The notes: a model not told the origin generated them from the letters alone. A stretch of DNA of 64,000 nt from Anaspis maculata (GCA_949128115.1 OX421962.1:14087262-14151261); one strand, 5' to 3'. Numbered from the stretch's first letter, positions 33,622 to 45,183 are shown. Numbers and translations are program-made.

Positions 33622-35307
33622 GTCCCGAAATTAATGCAACAAAATGCACAAGGAGATAGAAAATTGAAAAATAATGGGACTTTATGGATAAACATACCCT
33701 CATTATAGCTATTTACGATACAAGAGTTATAAGTGACAGATATTATTTTGTGAGCGGGGACACTTGAGAAACGAGCGTTAGCGAGTGGAGCAACCCCGCG
33801 AACAAAATAAGATACTTTCAACGCGTGTATCATACAATATTTTATCTACAATGGTCTTTGGAATGTTTGGTAAATGTCAGAATTTATTGAAAATATGACA
33901 GGAACGCGCAGGATCATCACTTTCAGCACGTCGCCCATGACACACCCATGACGACGTGTTAAAAGTGACGGGTATTATTCAACGCTTGTAGATGAATGTG
34001 TATTACCCGAAATTGACAAGTAAAGTGTCCATTACAAACGTCTTTTGACGCAGGAAAGTAAGATTCACCTACCTAGGCAGGGAAATCTCACTTTCCTGCG
34101 TCAAAAACGTTTTGTTTGCTAGAAACTGCTGGAAACCGGACCCAGCAACGAGATATTTGCCAAATTGTGCCAGAATCATTTCTTTCTTTGTGGTTTATTG
34201 AGGTAGTTTCGGGTAAAACGTTATACATAATACGCCAGGAAAGTGTCTTTACAGGGCACGTAAGCTTCTAGGCCTCGCTTACGCTCGTCCTTGAATATGC
34301 CTACTATCCCTGTGGAGATTCACTTTCCTGCCTTATGTAAATAACTATTAACGTTTAACGGATATACAGGCCTTCAGAGTTGTTTTTTTGAAATCAAATT
34401 TTTTTTGCATAACTTTTGAACCGTTCGACCGATTTTATTCAAATTTGAACCAAAGTTTACTGAAACAGATCTCCATTGAACAATCATAACGTATTTCATC
34501 AAACACTTTTAAGAGCGAAGATAATATAGGGTACCTTTCCCCTTTTCCCCTATTTTTTACTTCCTGAATATTTTCAGAAATGGTTTCAAGTTTTGAATTT
34601 TACGTTTAGTTTAATGAAAAAAGTTACTCTTCCAAAATTTTGATTAGGACTTCATTTTTGAGATATTTGAGTTTGAAACTTCGGAAAACATCTCGAAATC
34701 GTCACTTTCAAAGGCCTTTAAAATTAAAATTCAAGAAAACTCATGATTCTTCAACTGAAATACATGTTTTAGGTGTTTCAAGCTGATGTATTACCATTTT
34801 TGACGAGAAACATGAAGTTTTCCAGGAAATAAAATTTGGGCCCTGGAAAAATTAATAGCGATTTTGAGATGTTTTCCAAAGTTTTCAAAGCCAAATATCT
34901 CGAAAATGAAGCATCTAATCAAAATTTTGCACAAGTAACTTTTTCCTCTAAATTAAACGTCCAATTCAAAAATTGAATTCATTTCCAAAAATATTAAAGG
35001 TCAAAAATAGGGTGAAAAGGGGAGGGAACCTATTATTACCTATTCCCTATTATCTTCGCCCCTAAAAATGTTTGATGAGATGCGTTACTACTGTTCAACA
35101 AATACTTGTTTAAGTAAACTTTGGTTCAAAAATTGGAATAAAATCGGTTTGACGGTTCAAAAGATATGCAAAAAAGCTGTTCTAAAAAAAACTTTGAAGG
35201 CCTGTATCTCCGTTATTACACGCTTGCAAGGGTATGTTTATCCAGAAATTTCCCTTATTTTTTAATTTCCTATGTTCCTTCGAATTTTGTTGCATTAATT
35301 TCGGGAC
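33622..35307. mobile_element. 1.69-kb inverted-repeat element, ends GTCCCGAAATTAATGCAACA
   Basis: A 24-base perfect terminal pair, beginning GTCCCGAAATTAATGCAACA, lies at 33622-33645 and reversed at 35284-35307. The arms stay similar for about 90 bases (ATGGATAAACATACCC). The interior holds a second dyad centred near 34780, built from the repeat described at 32.9-33.3 kb, and another non-coding segment at 33.72-34.35 kb with CTTTCCTGCGTCAAAA inverted pairs. A nested composite is likely. Confidence 0.75.
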
Positions 35308-35338
35308 TTGAGTTCTTCATTGTTATCGTACCTACTAC

Positions 35339-35608
35339 TGTCAACGCCCCGGTACTCGGGGACGCGGACCGCTCGGCTAGCTCAGGGTCGGTGAGGGTCG
35401 TGCCGACGCACTGCCGGTAACATCGAGAACGGATCAGCTCGTGAACGGAGGGAGAATGAAGATTGATTCGCAAAATTGGTGCAGCTCAGAAGGAACACAC
35501 GTCACCCCTGACTGACGCGCTTGACATCCTGTCGCCTTCTATTATTGAGACTGTGGGACCGAAGTCAGCCGTGGTTAACGGTAACCATTGGGGAGCTGAA
35601 GGCTCCCA
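35339..35608 (-). repeat. LTR of the TRIM-like element (3' LTR)
   Basis: This matches 36133-36399 with perhaps two or three differences, for example ATTATTGAGACT versus ATTATTAAGACT. It is bordered on the element-outer side by CTAC. Confidence 0.88.
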
Positions 35609-36111
35609 CTAGGCGCCATGGGGCGCCACTAGGAGAGACGCTGCGGAGACGGCAGCGGCTACATCCCCTGCTCCGACTCCTAGACCAGAGAGAGGCGTTT
35701 CGGTCGTTTTCTTCTTGGGCGCATTCTTCGTCGGCGTCTTCTTCGCAGATGTTCTTGCCGGAATTACGCCCGAAATGCGCGCGCGCCGCATTTTTTCACG
35801 GTCCCGTACGTGTCGCGCTTTTTTGCAGTACTGATCCCGCGGACGAAAACGTGTTTGGGGGGGTGGCTAGGGGCAGAGCCTTACCGTGTCCCGAGCACCA
35901 CCAAGCAGGCCATAATCCGCCTTGGATTAAGACGCTACAAGGCAGCGCCCTTGATGCTGGGAAACCCGCAGCACGATTAAAACCCGCTGGGCTTGACACC
36001 AGTCGCGTTTTTAATCCGCCACAGGGCTCCAGGTGGTGATCCCGTGAAATTTTGACTCTCGGCGCTCCCCCACGTTGCTTCTCCGTTCCAAAAACGAAAA
36101 AACGAGTTATG

Positions 36112-36129
36112 GCCCCACGTTGGGCGCCA
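36112..36129 (-). other. Primer-binding site TGGCGCCCAACGTGGGGC
   Basis: Starting with TGG and complementary to a tRNA 3' end (CCA), it lies three bases from the LTR end. It sets the direction of the element as minus strand. Confidence 0.8.
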
Positions 36130-36132
36130 CTC

Positions 36133-36409
36133 TGTCAACGCCCCGGTACTCGGGGACGCGGACCGCTCGGCTAGCTCAGGGTCGGTGAGGGTCGTGCCGA
36201 CGCACTGCCGGTAACATCGAGAACGGATCAGCTCGTGAACGGAGGGAGAATGAAGATTGATTCGCAAAATTGGTGCAGCTCAGAAGGAACACACGTCACC
36301 CCTGACTGACGCGCTTGACATCCTGTCGCCTTCTATTATTAAGACTGTGGGACCGAAGTCAGCCGTGGTTAACGGTAACCATTGGGGAGCTGAAGGCTCC
36401 GCAATGACA
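36133..36409 (-). repeat. LTR of the TRIM-like element (5' LTR)
   Basis: On the minus strand this is the upstream LTR, since the primer-binding site lies directly after its GTTGACA end. It carries the longer TGTCATTGC start. Confidence 0.87.
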
Positions 36410-36604
36410 CTACCTACTCAAGTATCAATTCCACAGTCCAAGGAAGATGAAGTGTGAGCAAGTAAATTCCTCAAGTTGACGTAGATTCCTTGGATTTTGC
36501 CTTTTCAAGTAGCTCATCGCACGACCTGACTCCACTTACTTGATAAGGAATGTTCTCATTGCTCACACTTCATAAGTCTTCAAAAAATTGAGAAAATTTG
36601 TGAA
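36410..36604. other. Short flank with a 20-base inverted pair
   Basis: GAAGATGAAGTGTGAGCAA near 36442 is mirrored by TTGCTCACACTTCATAAGTC near 36557. This is possibly a small hairpin element into or beside which the LTR element inserted. Confidence 0.55.
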
Positions 36605-36770
36605 AATGGAAGTTCGCGGAAGTCCATAGAAGTTCATGGAAGTCTTGGAAGTTCGTGGAAGTCAGTGGAAGTCTTCTGGAAGTTAGTGGAAGTCAGTGGA
36701 AGTTAGTGGAAGTCTTTTGGAAGTTGGTGAAAGTCAGTGGAAGTTAGTGGAAGTCAATGCAAATGGAAGT
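36605..36770 (+). repeat. 10-bp minisatellite GTGGAAGTCA, second array
   Basis: Same motif and orientation as 32286-32462. It ends at GGAAGTTTTGGTGTACAAAA, which also occurs at the start of the first array (GGAAGTTTGGTGTACAAA). Confidence 0.9.
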
Positions 36771-37740
36771 TTTGGTGTACAAAATTCTTCCTGCGGTTCG
36801 CCCCTCGCTATTCATTGACAAAGAAAATTCAGTAATGTCACTTTTTGAGCTGTGTAGTCCAGCAAAATATTTGTTGGAGGAAACCAGGCTCAATCTAATA
36901 CTTCATCTTACAATATTCCCCGATCAGCACAAGGAGTACCTATAACATTACTGAATTTATGTACATCGCAAACGGGATATTAATTGTCTCTCATTAGCAC
37001 CTATCTTGAGCACGCATTAGAATTATCTGAAGAAAAAAATTGCCTGAACTTTCTAATGCAACAGAAATGGGGATGTCTCAGCAACTTCTCTCCTTCTCGG
37101 AAGGGAGGGGGGGGAGGTATTGTCGCTTGCAGCTCTCGCTCGCTTCGCTCGCATCGAGAGTCCGAGCGTTCCGGTTCGTGAAAATTGCCATTTCGACCAC
37201 TGAAAATACCCCGCCAAAATCCGACGTTTGGTTTTCACAAATTTCAACCAGCCGTCGTTTGGTTCTCTCAGCGATTAGTTTAGGGTGATGGGAATCCTAA
37301 GGACTTCGATTAAACTCTGCCAACTAGCGCAAATTTGGAAGCGTTTGTAGACTGGATGAGACAATGAAGTGTGATAATGGTTAGAATTCCCTTGGTGCTA
37401 ACGACGGATTTCAAGCAACCAAAATTAGTTTCTGGCTGCAAAATAGATTCGGTCAATCTTGTGGTGTTGTCCCAATTTCTATGCACTTTTCAACCGCTTT
37501 CCTCCCCCAAACTTCCCGAAGACCCCAGCGATATCACTGGAACGCACCGGCAATTACGCGTCGGCTATTGATTCCCTCCTTCTGCACCTCCCGCGAGCAC
37601 TACAAATCGAAATTTCCTCCTTTCCGCTTCCGTTTCGCTTCCTTCGCTGTTACACTGAAAACTGAAGTTCCTCATTCCTGAACATTGATAAATACTCTGC
37701 AAAAACGCGTCGCTTAATACTTGCAAGAGTAGGTACGTAT
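36771..37740. other. Non-coding; right member of the inverted pair at 36785-36815
   Basis: This holds CGGTTCGCCCCTCG (36795-36808) reversed relative to 32246, and reversed text near 37185-37205 of the 31.95-kb segment. A CGCTCGCTTCGCTCGC stretch at 37136-37151 is locally repetitive. No gene. Confidence 0.4.
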
Positions 37741-40282
37741 TTTAACGAAATTTGCTCCGCAGCCGTCTCCGTGGGTCGCGCCTGGCCTAATTGTAAAGCG
37801 GGTTTCCGATTGCCTGTCGCCTTGCGCATTACTTCAATTAGGTTTTATGTGCCGGACTAAACGTGAGCAGAAAAATAACACAAAAAGGAACCCGACGACG
37901 ACGACGACGGGAGCGGGCGGGAACCGGAAGAGCGTGGAAAAGGAAGGTTTCCTGCCCGGCAGCCGCCCCGCCGGTCCCCTTCCTTCCCCCATCAGAGCCT
38001 GTTAGATTGTATGGGATGTACTGCTCGTTGATCTCTTTTACCTCTTCCATGCTCTGCCCCTCACGGCACAACGTGACCAGAGCGCATCACACACCAGCCC
38101 AGCTAGTATGGTATCTGGATCTGGCTAGAAAATGGGAAGCCACGCCGGCTGCTCACGATTTCGCACGGCTTTCCAGGAGCGGGTTGCTCGTTCTGTGAAA
38201 TTTTGATGAATGCCCTCGCACGCCTCATTATTTCCGTCGTCGGTGCAGGTGGGATGCCATTTTTGAAAGTTCAAATCGCGATGATGCGCTTCCCGTGTTA
38301 AAGTAGCAATTAAAATCCGTGCTTTCGCAAATGGATAAAAGATGTACTGTTCTCGTGATCCATCAATAACGGTTAGAGCTGGAAAGCGAGGAGACATAAT
38401 TATGGATGTCATGTGGAGGATTTTAGAAATTTAGCTGGCGTCAGCACTATAGGTAATTTTTATATGAGCGACACGGTCTGTGGCGACACAAATCAGGCAC
38501 ACGTCCAGGAAATGGGCGATGTGGTTATTGGGCGCAAACGAAGCTACAGTGCTGTTCCGTTGGCGCTTCGTTAGTGCTTCATTGTGCTTCAAATTCCCTT
38601 TGACCTTTCGAGCTACAATAACCGACCTATTCCATATTATTTCGGATCACAAGTCGGCAAAGATCCATCTATCGCATGTTCTTAGAAAGTCGAAATGTGC
38701 AAGTGCACGGGCGTATTGTCGGAAATGACAATTTCAGGTTATAATTCACCCGGTCAGTCTCGGTGTAACCGACTTACCGCGCACCCGCTACAATAAATAA
38801 GTACAATGCACCTCTTGCATCGCTATGAACCGGGAACGCGAAGTGCAATTTTTGCAAAGAGAGCAGAATCACATCCGTCACGGGCAAAGGACACTGTCCA
38901 CCGACCTCCATGGAAAAAATCTAAAGGAGGGGTGAGGGTGAGGAATGAACCGAGGTGATGAAACCTTTGGAGGTAAAGAGAAACGACCTTTATTTGATCG
39001 GGGCCGGTCGAATGGTAGTAGTTGTGCCGGGACTGCCGGGGACAAATTCGAAAAGGTTCGTTGCGATGCACGGTGTGGTATTCCCCCTTTGTTTTGTTTG
39101 TACGTTGGTACCTGAAGTAGGTACGGTCGTTAACGTTCGTAGCGTTTGCCGATGGGAGGGGGAGATGGCGCTGACGCGCGAGCGGCAGTCGCGGGCGGAG
39201 AGAAGAAAATCAGCTGTGGTGAAGAAAACGTGATTTCCAGTGCATCGAGAGTGCGTCGTTTTTACAATTTTAAGGTCGGTCTTTCTTTGTGTATTGTATC
39301 GTAATTTTGGCTTCTACCAACTCACCTAATCATGCATTTCGATACATATTTTGTCCGCGAAATTATTGTACATAATCCGAAATTCTTTGTTCGCTTTGAT
39401 CTCAACGGGCTTGCATAACCCGCAGTTTTTTCTTATTGAAATCAAGGTGCTTCGCATTGCTTTGAATTTTGTGTAATTTATCTACTCCCCAAATGATCTC
39501 AATGTTGATGGCAAAAGCCGTAATGTAGTGGGTGTGCACTTTGTTCACTCATGACGTGGCCTCCAAACTGCGCTGCGCGCGTATTTCGAGGTTTCATAAA
39601 TGTTTCTTTTCCACAAGTTACATCACAAATAGTAAGACGACAAAAAGGAACTCTGGACGCCAAAATCAGCCGCTAAGTAGAGAACAGTACTTTTCACGAT
39701 TCATTTTCATTCCATTGTTCATTGTCGGGTTATACATGGAAGTAAAGGAAGGAAAGAAGACTTTCACGCTTCTCCGTGTCCTAGGGAGGGGGTCCACCAC
39801 TTGTATGAATCTGCCTTGTTTAGTCTACTAACCTTTTTCTATTTGGGGCGGAATTATGTGAAACGATGAAGAGGGCCACAGATTGGCTCGAGTCGATTTT
39901 CTTGTATTTACTGTTATTTACTGTATGGCATCACTGTTTACTAACCATTGTTCTGTTTTGTATGTAAGTATGTATCTGTGGGGCTTTTGATGGGTAACTG
40001 CTGGGGAATTTCGGGCGAATGCATTATGGATACTTCTTTCTTCCAATTGCTTACAAAAAGTATGACCAACTCCATTTTCTCTACTTATTTACCTCTCTCC
40101 TATTTCTTGTTTATTCAACCATTACCTATCATTTGTTTCTTGCTAATTTATGTACTTGTTTACCGATCATTTATTAATTGTTTACTCATCTATCAATTTG
40201 ACTTCTTTTGTTTGTAAAGTGTAAAATAAATCGCTGAGCGTGAAGTTTTCTCCCAAGCGTAAGCGAGAAAGTTTCCTTCTGT
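37741..40282. other. GC-richer then AT-rich non-coding stretch
   Basis: Raised GC and CpG content at 37740-38200 and 38760-39240, including a CGACGACGACGACGACGG run at 37892-37909. Several overlapping open frames of 80-111 codons exist on both strands with no recognisable domain, so none is called. The part 39890-40240 is TTTA-rich. Host intron or intergenic DNA is the simplest reading. Confidence 0.35.
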
Positions 40283-40957
40283 TGTTATGTAAATAACTTG
40301 TAAACGAAACAAACATTCAAAGAGGTTCAAGCACCGATTCACGCTGACTTGATCAATGCATCACTGGACTGACTTCTCTGTCATTTCATCATGACTCATT
40401 CACACTTGACTTTTGTTCAAATCATTTGGGAAGGGATTTTTCAGCAATCAACCAGGCAAGACGCAGGGTTTTTTTTGACGTGTTCTTCCCCTGTGTGCCT
40501 GTCAGCGAATACGTCACTTCTCCTTCGCAATTAAATTGACAGTTTGACATGTTTCATGATCTCTTGTTTTGTTTTGTTAATCTGATTTTGTGTTCATTTC
40601 ATTGCTGTAAATTCCTGCATTGTCTAAATAATTTGTAATGATTTTTCTTGTTACATTTGTGTTTGTGTTTTGTTGTTCTTCATCCATGTTGTGTCATTTC
40701 ATCACTGTCAATTTCTTGTTGTGAGGTTTTTTGAGAAAAGAAACAAATTCATTTAAAACTTTGCTAATTGATCATCAATAAACATTCATTTTGCTTGCAT
40801 TTCATTCGCGTTTCATTCAAAAATCAAACCTCATCCCCAACGACACATTCTCATCTCGAGTAAGAACTCACACAACGTAGGGGAAAAGGTAAACGACGTG
40901 GGGAAGGGAAGGAACAACGACGATTACTGCCAACATCGAAAACAGGGTTACACTACA
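40283..40957 (+). mobile_element. Probable solo or truncated LTR next to a PBS (BEL/Pao-like)
   Basis: The sequence before the primer-binding site has LTR character: a TG start candidate at 40283 (TGTTATGTAAATAACTTG), T-rich U3/R-like text, AATAAA at about 40778 and a CA end (TTACACTACA at about 40957). Four bases later comes TGGTGCCGTGACCAGGA. No second LTR or Gag/Pol is visible; sequence after 41.0 kb soon enters another element. The left border is a guess. Confidence 0.45.
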
Positions 40958-40961
40958 GAAA

Positions 40962-40978
40962 TGGTGCCGTGACCAGGA
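40962..40978 (+). other. Primer-binding site TGGTGCCGTGACCAGGA
   Basis: Begins TGG as required for pairing with a tRNA CCA end. From memory, similar sites are frequent in BEL/Pao elements of insects. It supports reading the upstream 0.7 kb as a 5' LTR. Confidence 0.5.
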
Positions 40979-41151
40979 TATACTACAACGGGGTCGACGT
41001 AGTGAATATCATAATGTAAGTACTTTACTCTAGTCATTTAATTATCATACACCGTCAGTTCTCAGTAACGTTCGATTTTAAATAAACGTCTAAAATGTTC
41101 CCCTTTCTGGATTATTTGACTTGCGCCACTTATTCACAACCCGGAATGTAC

Positions 41152-41954
41152 TACAGGGTATCCCAGCTAAAACAATCCAGCGCGATTTTCTCAGAAAATA
41201 TCAAGGCAACAAAAACAAATTCCACTTGGAGGGAACCCTGATCTTTTAGCTTCCCTTTGAGGGGGCGCCGATGCTTGTAGGTGCTCTAGTTTCCAAGAAA
41301 ATGCAATTTGAATCGGGCGAGTCAGAAGAAATCGAAAATTCATGACCGATAAAACAAAATACTTCAGATGAAAGAAAATCCTATTTCTCTAGACTTTTCA
41401 TTGATGTGTCGCCGATGTCTGTACTTGGCCCAATAAGCCAGAAATTCTGCCTCGAAGTCCAGCAAACACAATTATTGGAATCCGTGACGTCACCGATCAC
41501 ACACACTTGTTGACTTCAACCCAGCCGTTACTAGCACTTTTTCACTCAACATACCTGGATTCTCCATAGCAATGAATACTGGCTGATGTGACAATCAACA
41601 AGTGTGAGATCGGTGACGTCGTTATGAATTCCGATTATTGTGTTTGCTGGACTTTGAGGCGGAATTTCTGGCTTATTGGGCCAGGTACAGACATCGGCGA
41701 CACATCAGTGGAAAGCCCAGAAAAAGAGGATTTTTTTCATCTAAAGAATTTTGTTTTGTCGGTCATGAATTTTTGAATTCTTGTGACTTGCCAGATTCAA
41801 ATTCCATTTTTCTTGGAAACTAGAGCACCTACAAACATCGGCGCCCCCTCAAAAGAAAGCTAAAAGTTCAGGCTTCCCCCCAATTGAATTTTTTTGTTGC
41901 CTTGATATTTTCTGAAAAAATCGCGTTGGATTGTTTTAGCTGGGACACCATGTA
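41152..41954. mobile_element. 0.8-kb palindromic element
   Basis: TACAGGGTATCCCAGCTAAA at about 41153 is mirrored by TTTAGCTGGGACACCATGTA ending at 41954; the arms are about 350 bases with a loop of about 90. Each arm contains two related segments: CGCCGATGCTTGTAGGTGCT near 41268 and CGCCGATGTCTGTACTTGGC near 41411, both preceded by AAACAAA-type text. The ends resemble those of the 6.15-kb and inner 23.4-kb palindromes. Non-coding. Confidence 0.87.
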
Positions 41955-42169
41955 TAAAAGCTAAGCGAGTGTCATCCTATGTCATCGAGTTAAAGGCAAC
42001 GATCATCTTGTATTCGGGCATATCAGAATGTCCCGAACAGAAGCCAGGAAAAAGTAAGGCGAATCGGTGACCTTTAACAGTGTTCTATAGCTGGCGAGAG
42101 CTCAAGTACTTTTTGAACTCGTGTTATTATGCCGTCTTCTTCAGGAAGACTCACCAATTCGTCAACCAA
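41955..42169. other. Short non-coding flank
   Basis: Sequence between the palindrome and the LINE relic; nothing recognised. Confidence 0.4.
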
Positions 42170-44008
42170 TTATTCTACTACATCAGTAGACTACAAAAAG
42201 TAAAAATGATGGAACAAATGAGAGCGGCGGTCAAAGGAATGAGACCAGGAAACAAAGATTCCAGAGATAATTTAACTGAATACTTGAACGACAAAGAAAA
42301 TGATTGAATGAGAAAATGAACAATATGAGCAAAAGAGTGTAGTAGCTGGACATGTTAATGAGAAACTAATTTTGGTGGAATTAAATGATGACAAAGACAA
42401 GTACCTATACAACAATAAGAGTACACAGATATAATGAAGACAACCACGTGGAGAATAAGGATACATTCTGGGACTACTTAACAATTGTTACAAAGGACAG
42501 CAACAGGAGAAAACCTGTGATGGGCGACTTCAATGAGAGAGTAGGAAAAAGAGGACCTCAGCCTAGTTGACAAACAAAGAGCAAAGATATTGATCTAGCA
42601 GAAAACAATAAAAACATACAAGGGAAAAAGGTACATGAAAACAATAGAACCGACAAGCTCAATGACTCAGAATGTGCAAGTAGGTTTAGAGAAGTATGTA
42701 CATACAAGGACATATTGTTCGCAGCAACAAGAACAGTTTGCGGAACGTCTAGAATAAACGTTGCTAAAAAAGCAAACTGAATGGTGAAATGAAGAGCTGG
42801 AACTGAAAATCATAACAAAAAAGAATAAATGAGATGAAAAGAAGAATAAACAAATGTATTGCTTGTCCAAGAAAAGCTAGATATTTTACGAAGAATAATA
42901 TGAAGCACAATGAACGAAAGTGAAGCAACTAGTAAAGGAAGCAAAAGAGAAAACTTGGGGAAAATTGGGTCACGAAATGGAGAATAATTGCAAAGCAAAT
43001 ACGAAACTTTTCGACAAAGTACTGAAGAACATGTGAATGGAGGAGAAACCGATGATGAATCAAGTCAAGGGTGAAAAAGAAGCTCATAACATGAAGCAGG
43101 AGTACTTGAAAGATAGAAGGAGTATTTTCAGGAAATACTAACAATAGACAGATTGAACCAGACAGTGACGAAGCCAATTCAAAAAGATGAAGAACGGCAG
43201 CCGGTCATGACAGGGGAAAACGCTAAAAAGATGCAAAATATGGGTGAAAGGGGATAGAACCCATTCCTGGAGGTTTGCGAGAAAGCTTGGCACCTGGCAA
43301 GAAGGGAAAGTCGTAATGGTACTTGAACAGACTGAAAAACAACTAGATCAGAAAAATCTTGTAGCAGATGGACAGGCGGGATTTAGGAGGGGAGAAGGGA
43401 GAGATGTACTATGGACAATTTATACCTGATGAAAGATTACATCAATGAAAAGGAGCTGATGAACCCGGGAGGAACAGTAATTGCATTTTTTGCAGATCTG
43501 AAAGCGGCAGTTGATAACGTGAAAAGAGAAAAATTATGGAGGTAAATGAGAAAGATGGGAACCGAGGTCAAGTTGGTGGAAGAACCAAAAGAATTTCACT
43601 AAGAAACTCTCAACATCGTGAGAGCAGGAGAAGGAGAAACAGTTAAATTTTGGACCGAGAAAGAAACGAGGCAGGGATGCCCATTGAGCCCGACCCTGTT
43701 TTCTATTTACACTACGGATTTGGAGAAAGTTTTGCGAGTAGGGCAAGATGGCGGACTGCTGGTGGAAAGAATTTAAATATGGTTTTTGGTGTACGCGGAT
43801 GATGTGGTTTTGTTGGCTACGAACGAGGACGAGATGGGACAGATGATAGAGAGATCAATAAAATACTGGAACAAAAGAAAATGGGAGCTCAGTGTGGACG
43901 TATAATAAATTATGACATTCATAGAAGGATGTTGGAAAAGATCAGGAAAGTTTGGAAATGAAGAGACTATTCAAGAAAAGAGGTCACAGAGTTCAAGTAT
44001 CTGTGACT
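42170..44008 (+). pseudogene. Decayed LINE (endonuclease end and RT core)
   Basis: Readable segments in shifting frames include ENKDTFWDYLTIV and KPVMGDFNERVGKRG (endonuclease GDFN motif, about 42450-42555), WHLARRE-like text (about 43280), RT fingers QAGFRRG-like text (about 43375), motif A FFADLKAAVDNVKREKLW (about 43485-43540), motif B TRQGCPLSPTLFSIY (about 43665-43715), motif C LVYADDVVLLA (about 43785-43820), and an EFKYL-like thumb start (about 43990). Stops and shifts between them show it is dead. It is cut off at about 44008 where a GCC-rich tract begins. Phrases resemble the relic at 10.2-11.8 kb. Confidence 0.9.
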
Positions 44009-44140
44009 AGAGATGGGCGCCGCGCCGACGCCGCACCGCCGCCGACCATATTTTGAGTGACGCCGCCGCCGACATGAGATGAACGGCGCGCCGGCGGCGA
44101 CGCCGCCGGCAACCTCATCGGCGCCGGCGCCGGCGCGATT
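44009..44140. repeat. GCC/GGC low-complexity tract
   Basis: The sequence is dominated by GCCGCC, GGCGCC and CGGCGGCG words starting right after TAGAGATGGGCG. Strong self-complementarity is expected. The TAGAGATGGGC start resembles some hAT-type terminal sequences, but no opposite end was found. Confidence 0.7.
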
Positions 44141-44145
44141 TTTTT

Positions 44146-44255
44146 TTCCATATATTTATTTTTTTATTCGTTCATTTAACGTCGGCCTATTTCCGCAACG
44201 AGGCATAACACCGACGCCGGTGAATGCTCTTCTCCACTATACCGCTGTTCGTGCC
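44146..44255 (-). mobile_element. 5'-truncated SINE copy
   Basis: On the minus strand this is the 3' end of the SINE body seen at 3864-4218: GGTATAGTGGAG, CATTCACCGGCGTCGGTGTT, CGTTGCGGAAATAGGCCGAC, then an A-rich tail. The text before GGTATAGTGG (CGGCACGAACAGC) differs from the 3.86-kb copy, suggesting a subfamily. Confidence 0.85.
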
Positions 44256-44524
44256 GAAAAAAACAATTAGGTAGCTTGCACCCTGGCCTGTAAAAACTGT
44301 AAGGGTGAATGTTCAAATAGAAGGTCAAGTTCAACAAACATCGGTAATCTATTTTTGATACTCAAATACCTGTTTTTGAATTGCAGCAATTGAACCCATG
44401 ACATAGAAAAGAGTAACAACATCCAAGTTCAAGATGGACATGCTCAATTTTGTTTATTGGAAGATATCGAGGGGTCAACCACCTGCTGAAAATTTGTACA
44501 GTGATTTCCATTTCTGAAAATACT
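44256..44524. other. Short non-coding stretch
   Basis: Nothing recognised. Confidence 0.4.
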
Positions 44525-44705
44525 TGATAGTATTTTGGCTGTATTTCCAGGTATTTCTAATATATTTCCAAGTATTTCCAATATATTTCCAAGTATTTCC
44601 AAATATTTCCAAGTATTTCCAGGTATTTCCATGGTATTTCCAAGTATTTCTATGGTATTTCCAAGTATTTCCAGGTATTTCCATAGTATTTCCAAGTATT
44701 TCCGT
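44525..44705 (+). repeat. 10-15 bp minisatellite (GTATTTCCA)
   Basis: About fourteen copies of GTATTTCCAG/AATATTTCCAA variants in tandem, with higher-order pairing of AAGTATTTCC and ATGGTATTTCC. Frames on both strands stay open because the unit has no stop in several phases. Confidence 0.92.
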
Positions 44706-44805
44706 TCGCAGATTGCCTATCTTTCAGGGGCAAAGTTTGAAATTTGGTACACGTAGGTACCTAATTTGAAGGGGGGTACCAACCTACGTGTACCAAATTG
44801 TGTTT

Positions 44806-45183
44806 GTACCTATAGTAGCCGAGGCACACACGTTAAATGGAAAGAAAACGGCATTTGATGTTACAAGCAAGCCACTTTGCACAGTTGTTACTAAGACACT
44901 AACAAACATTTTTTTCCGCAGCACATGAAAATCGGTCCCTTAGGAAAGCGGGGGGGAGGACCCCCTTGGAAAGAGTAACTTTTTCAAATATTGACCGATT
45001 TTCACAATTTTGGTGTTGATTCCACACAATTTGATATCACCAAGAAAAATAGAGACAATGCTAATGCTGTAAGTTACAAGGTATGGTTATTTTTAGGCGC
45101 CATTTTCAAAATATGGCCGCCAATTTCGCAAAATTTCATCTGATTTGAAAATAACCTTGTCACATGTCCAAACCGACTAATTC
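44806..45183 (+). repeat. Interspersed repeat X, copy 1 (intact reference)
   Basis: Its reverse complement matches 55543-55742 plus 56559-56600 (TTGACCGATTTTCACAATTT, GGTGTTGATTCCACACAATT, ATCGGTCCCTTAGG and the AAAACGGCATTTGATGTTAC end). The part 45080-45183 matches 50690-50800 reversed (AATTTCATCTGATTTGAAAA). It contains a GGCGCCATTTTCAAAATATG motif. Non-coding; family unknown. Confidence 0.82.

Larger units (their letters stand above)
35339..36409 (-). mobile_element. Miniature LTR element (TRIM-like)
   Basis: Two direct repeats of about 270 bases (35339-35608 and 36133-36409) are almost identical and flank 524 bases with no recognisable Gag or Pol. On the minus strand the 5' LTR begins TGTCATTGCGG, ends GTTGACA, and is followed after three bases by TGGCGCCCAACGTGGGGC, a typical tRNA primer-binding site. 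The host sequence CTAC lies at both outer borders (35335-35338 and 36410-36413), consistent with a 4-base target duplication. The left LTR start differs by a short deletion (TGGGAGCC). Near-identity of the LTRs implies a recent insertion. A small basic open frame (35609-35791, minus strand) is the only coding hint. Confidence 0.87.

Noticed and set aside
44009..44140. hAT terminal sequence (TAGAGATGGGC)
   Set aside because: No matching opposite terminus or 8-base duplication was found; only a low-complexity tract is certain.
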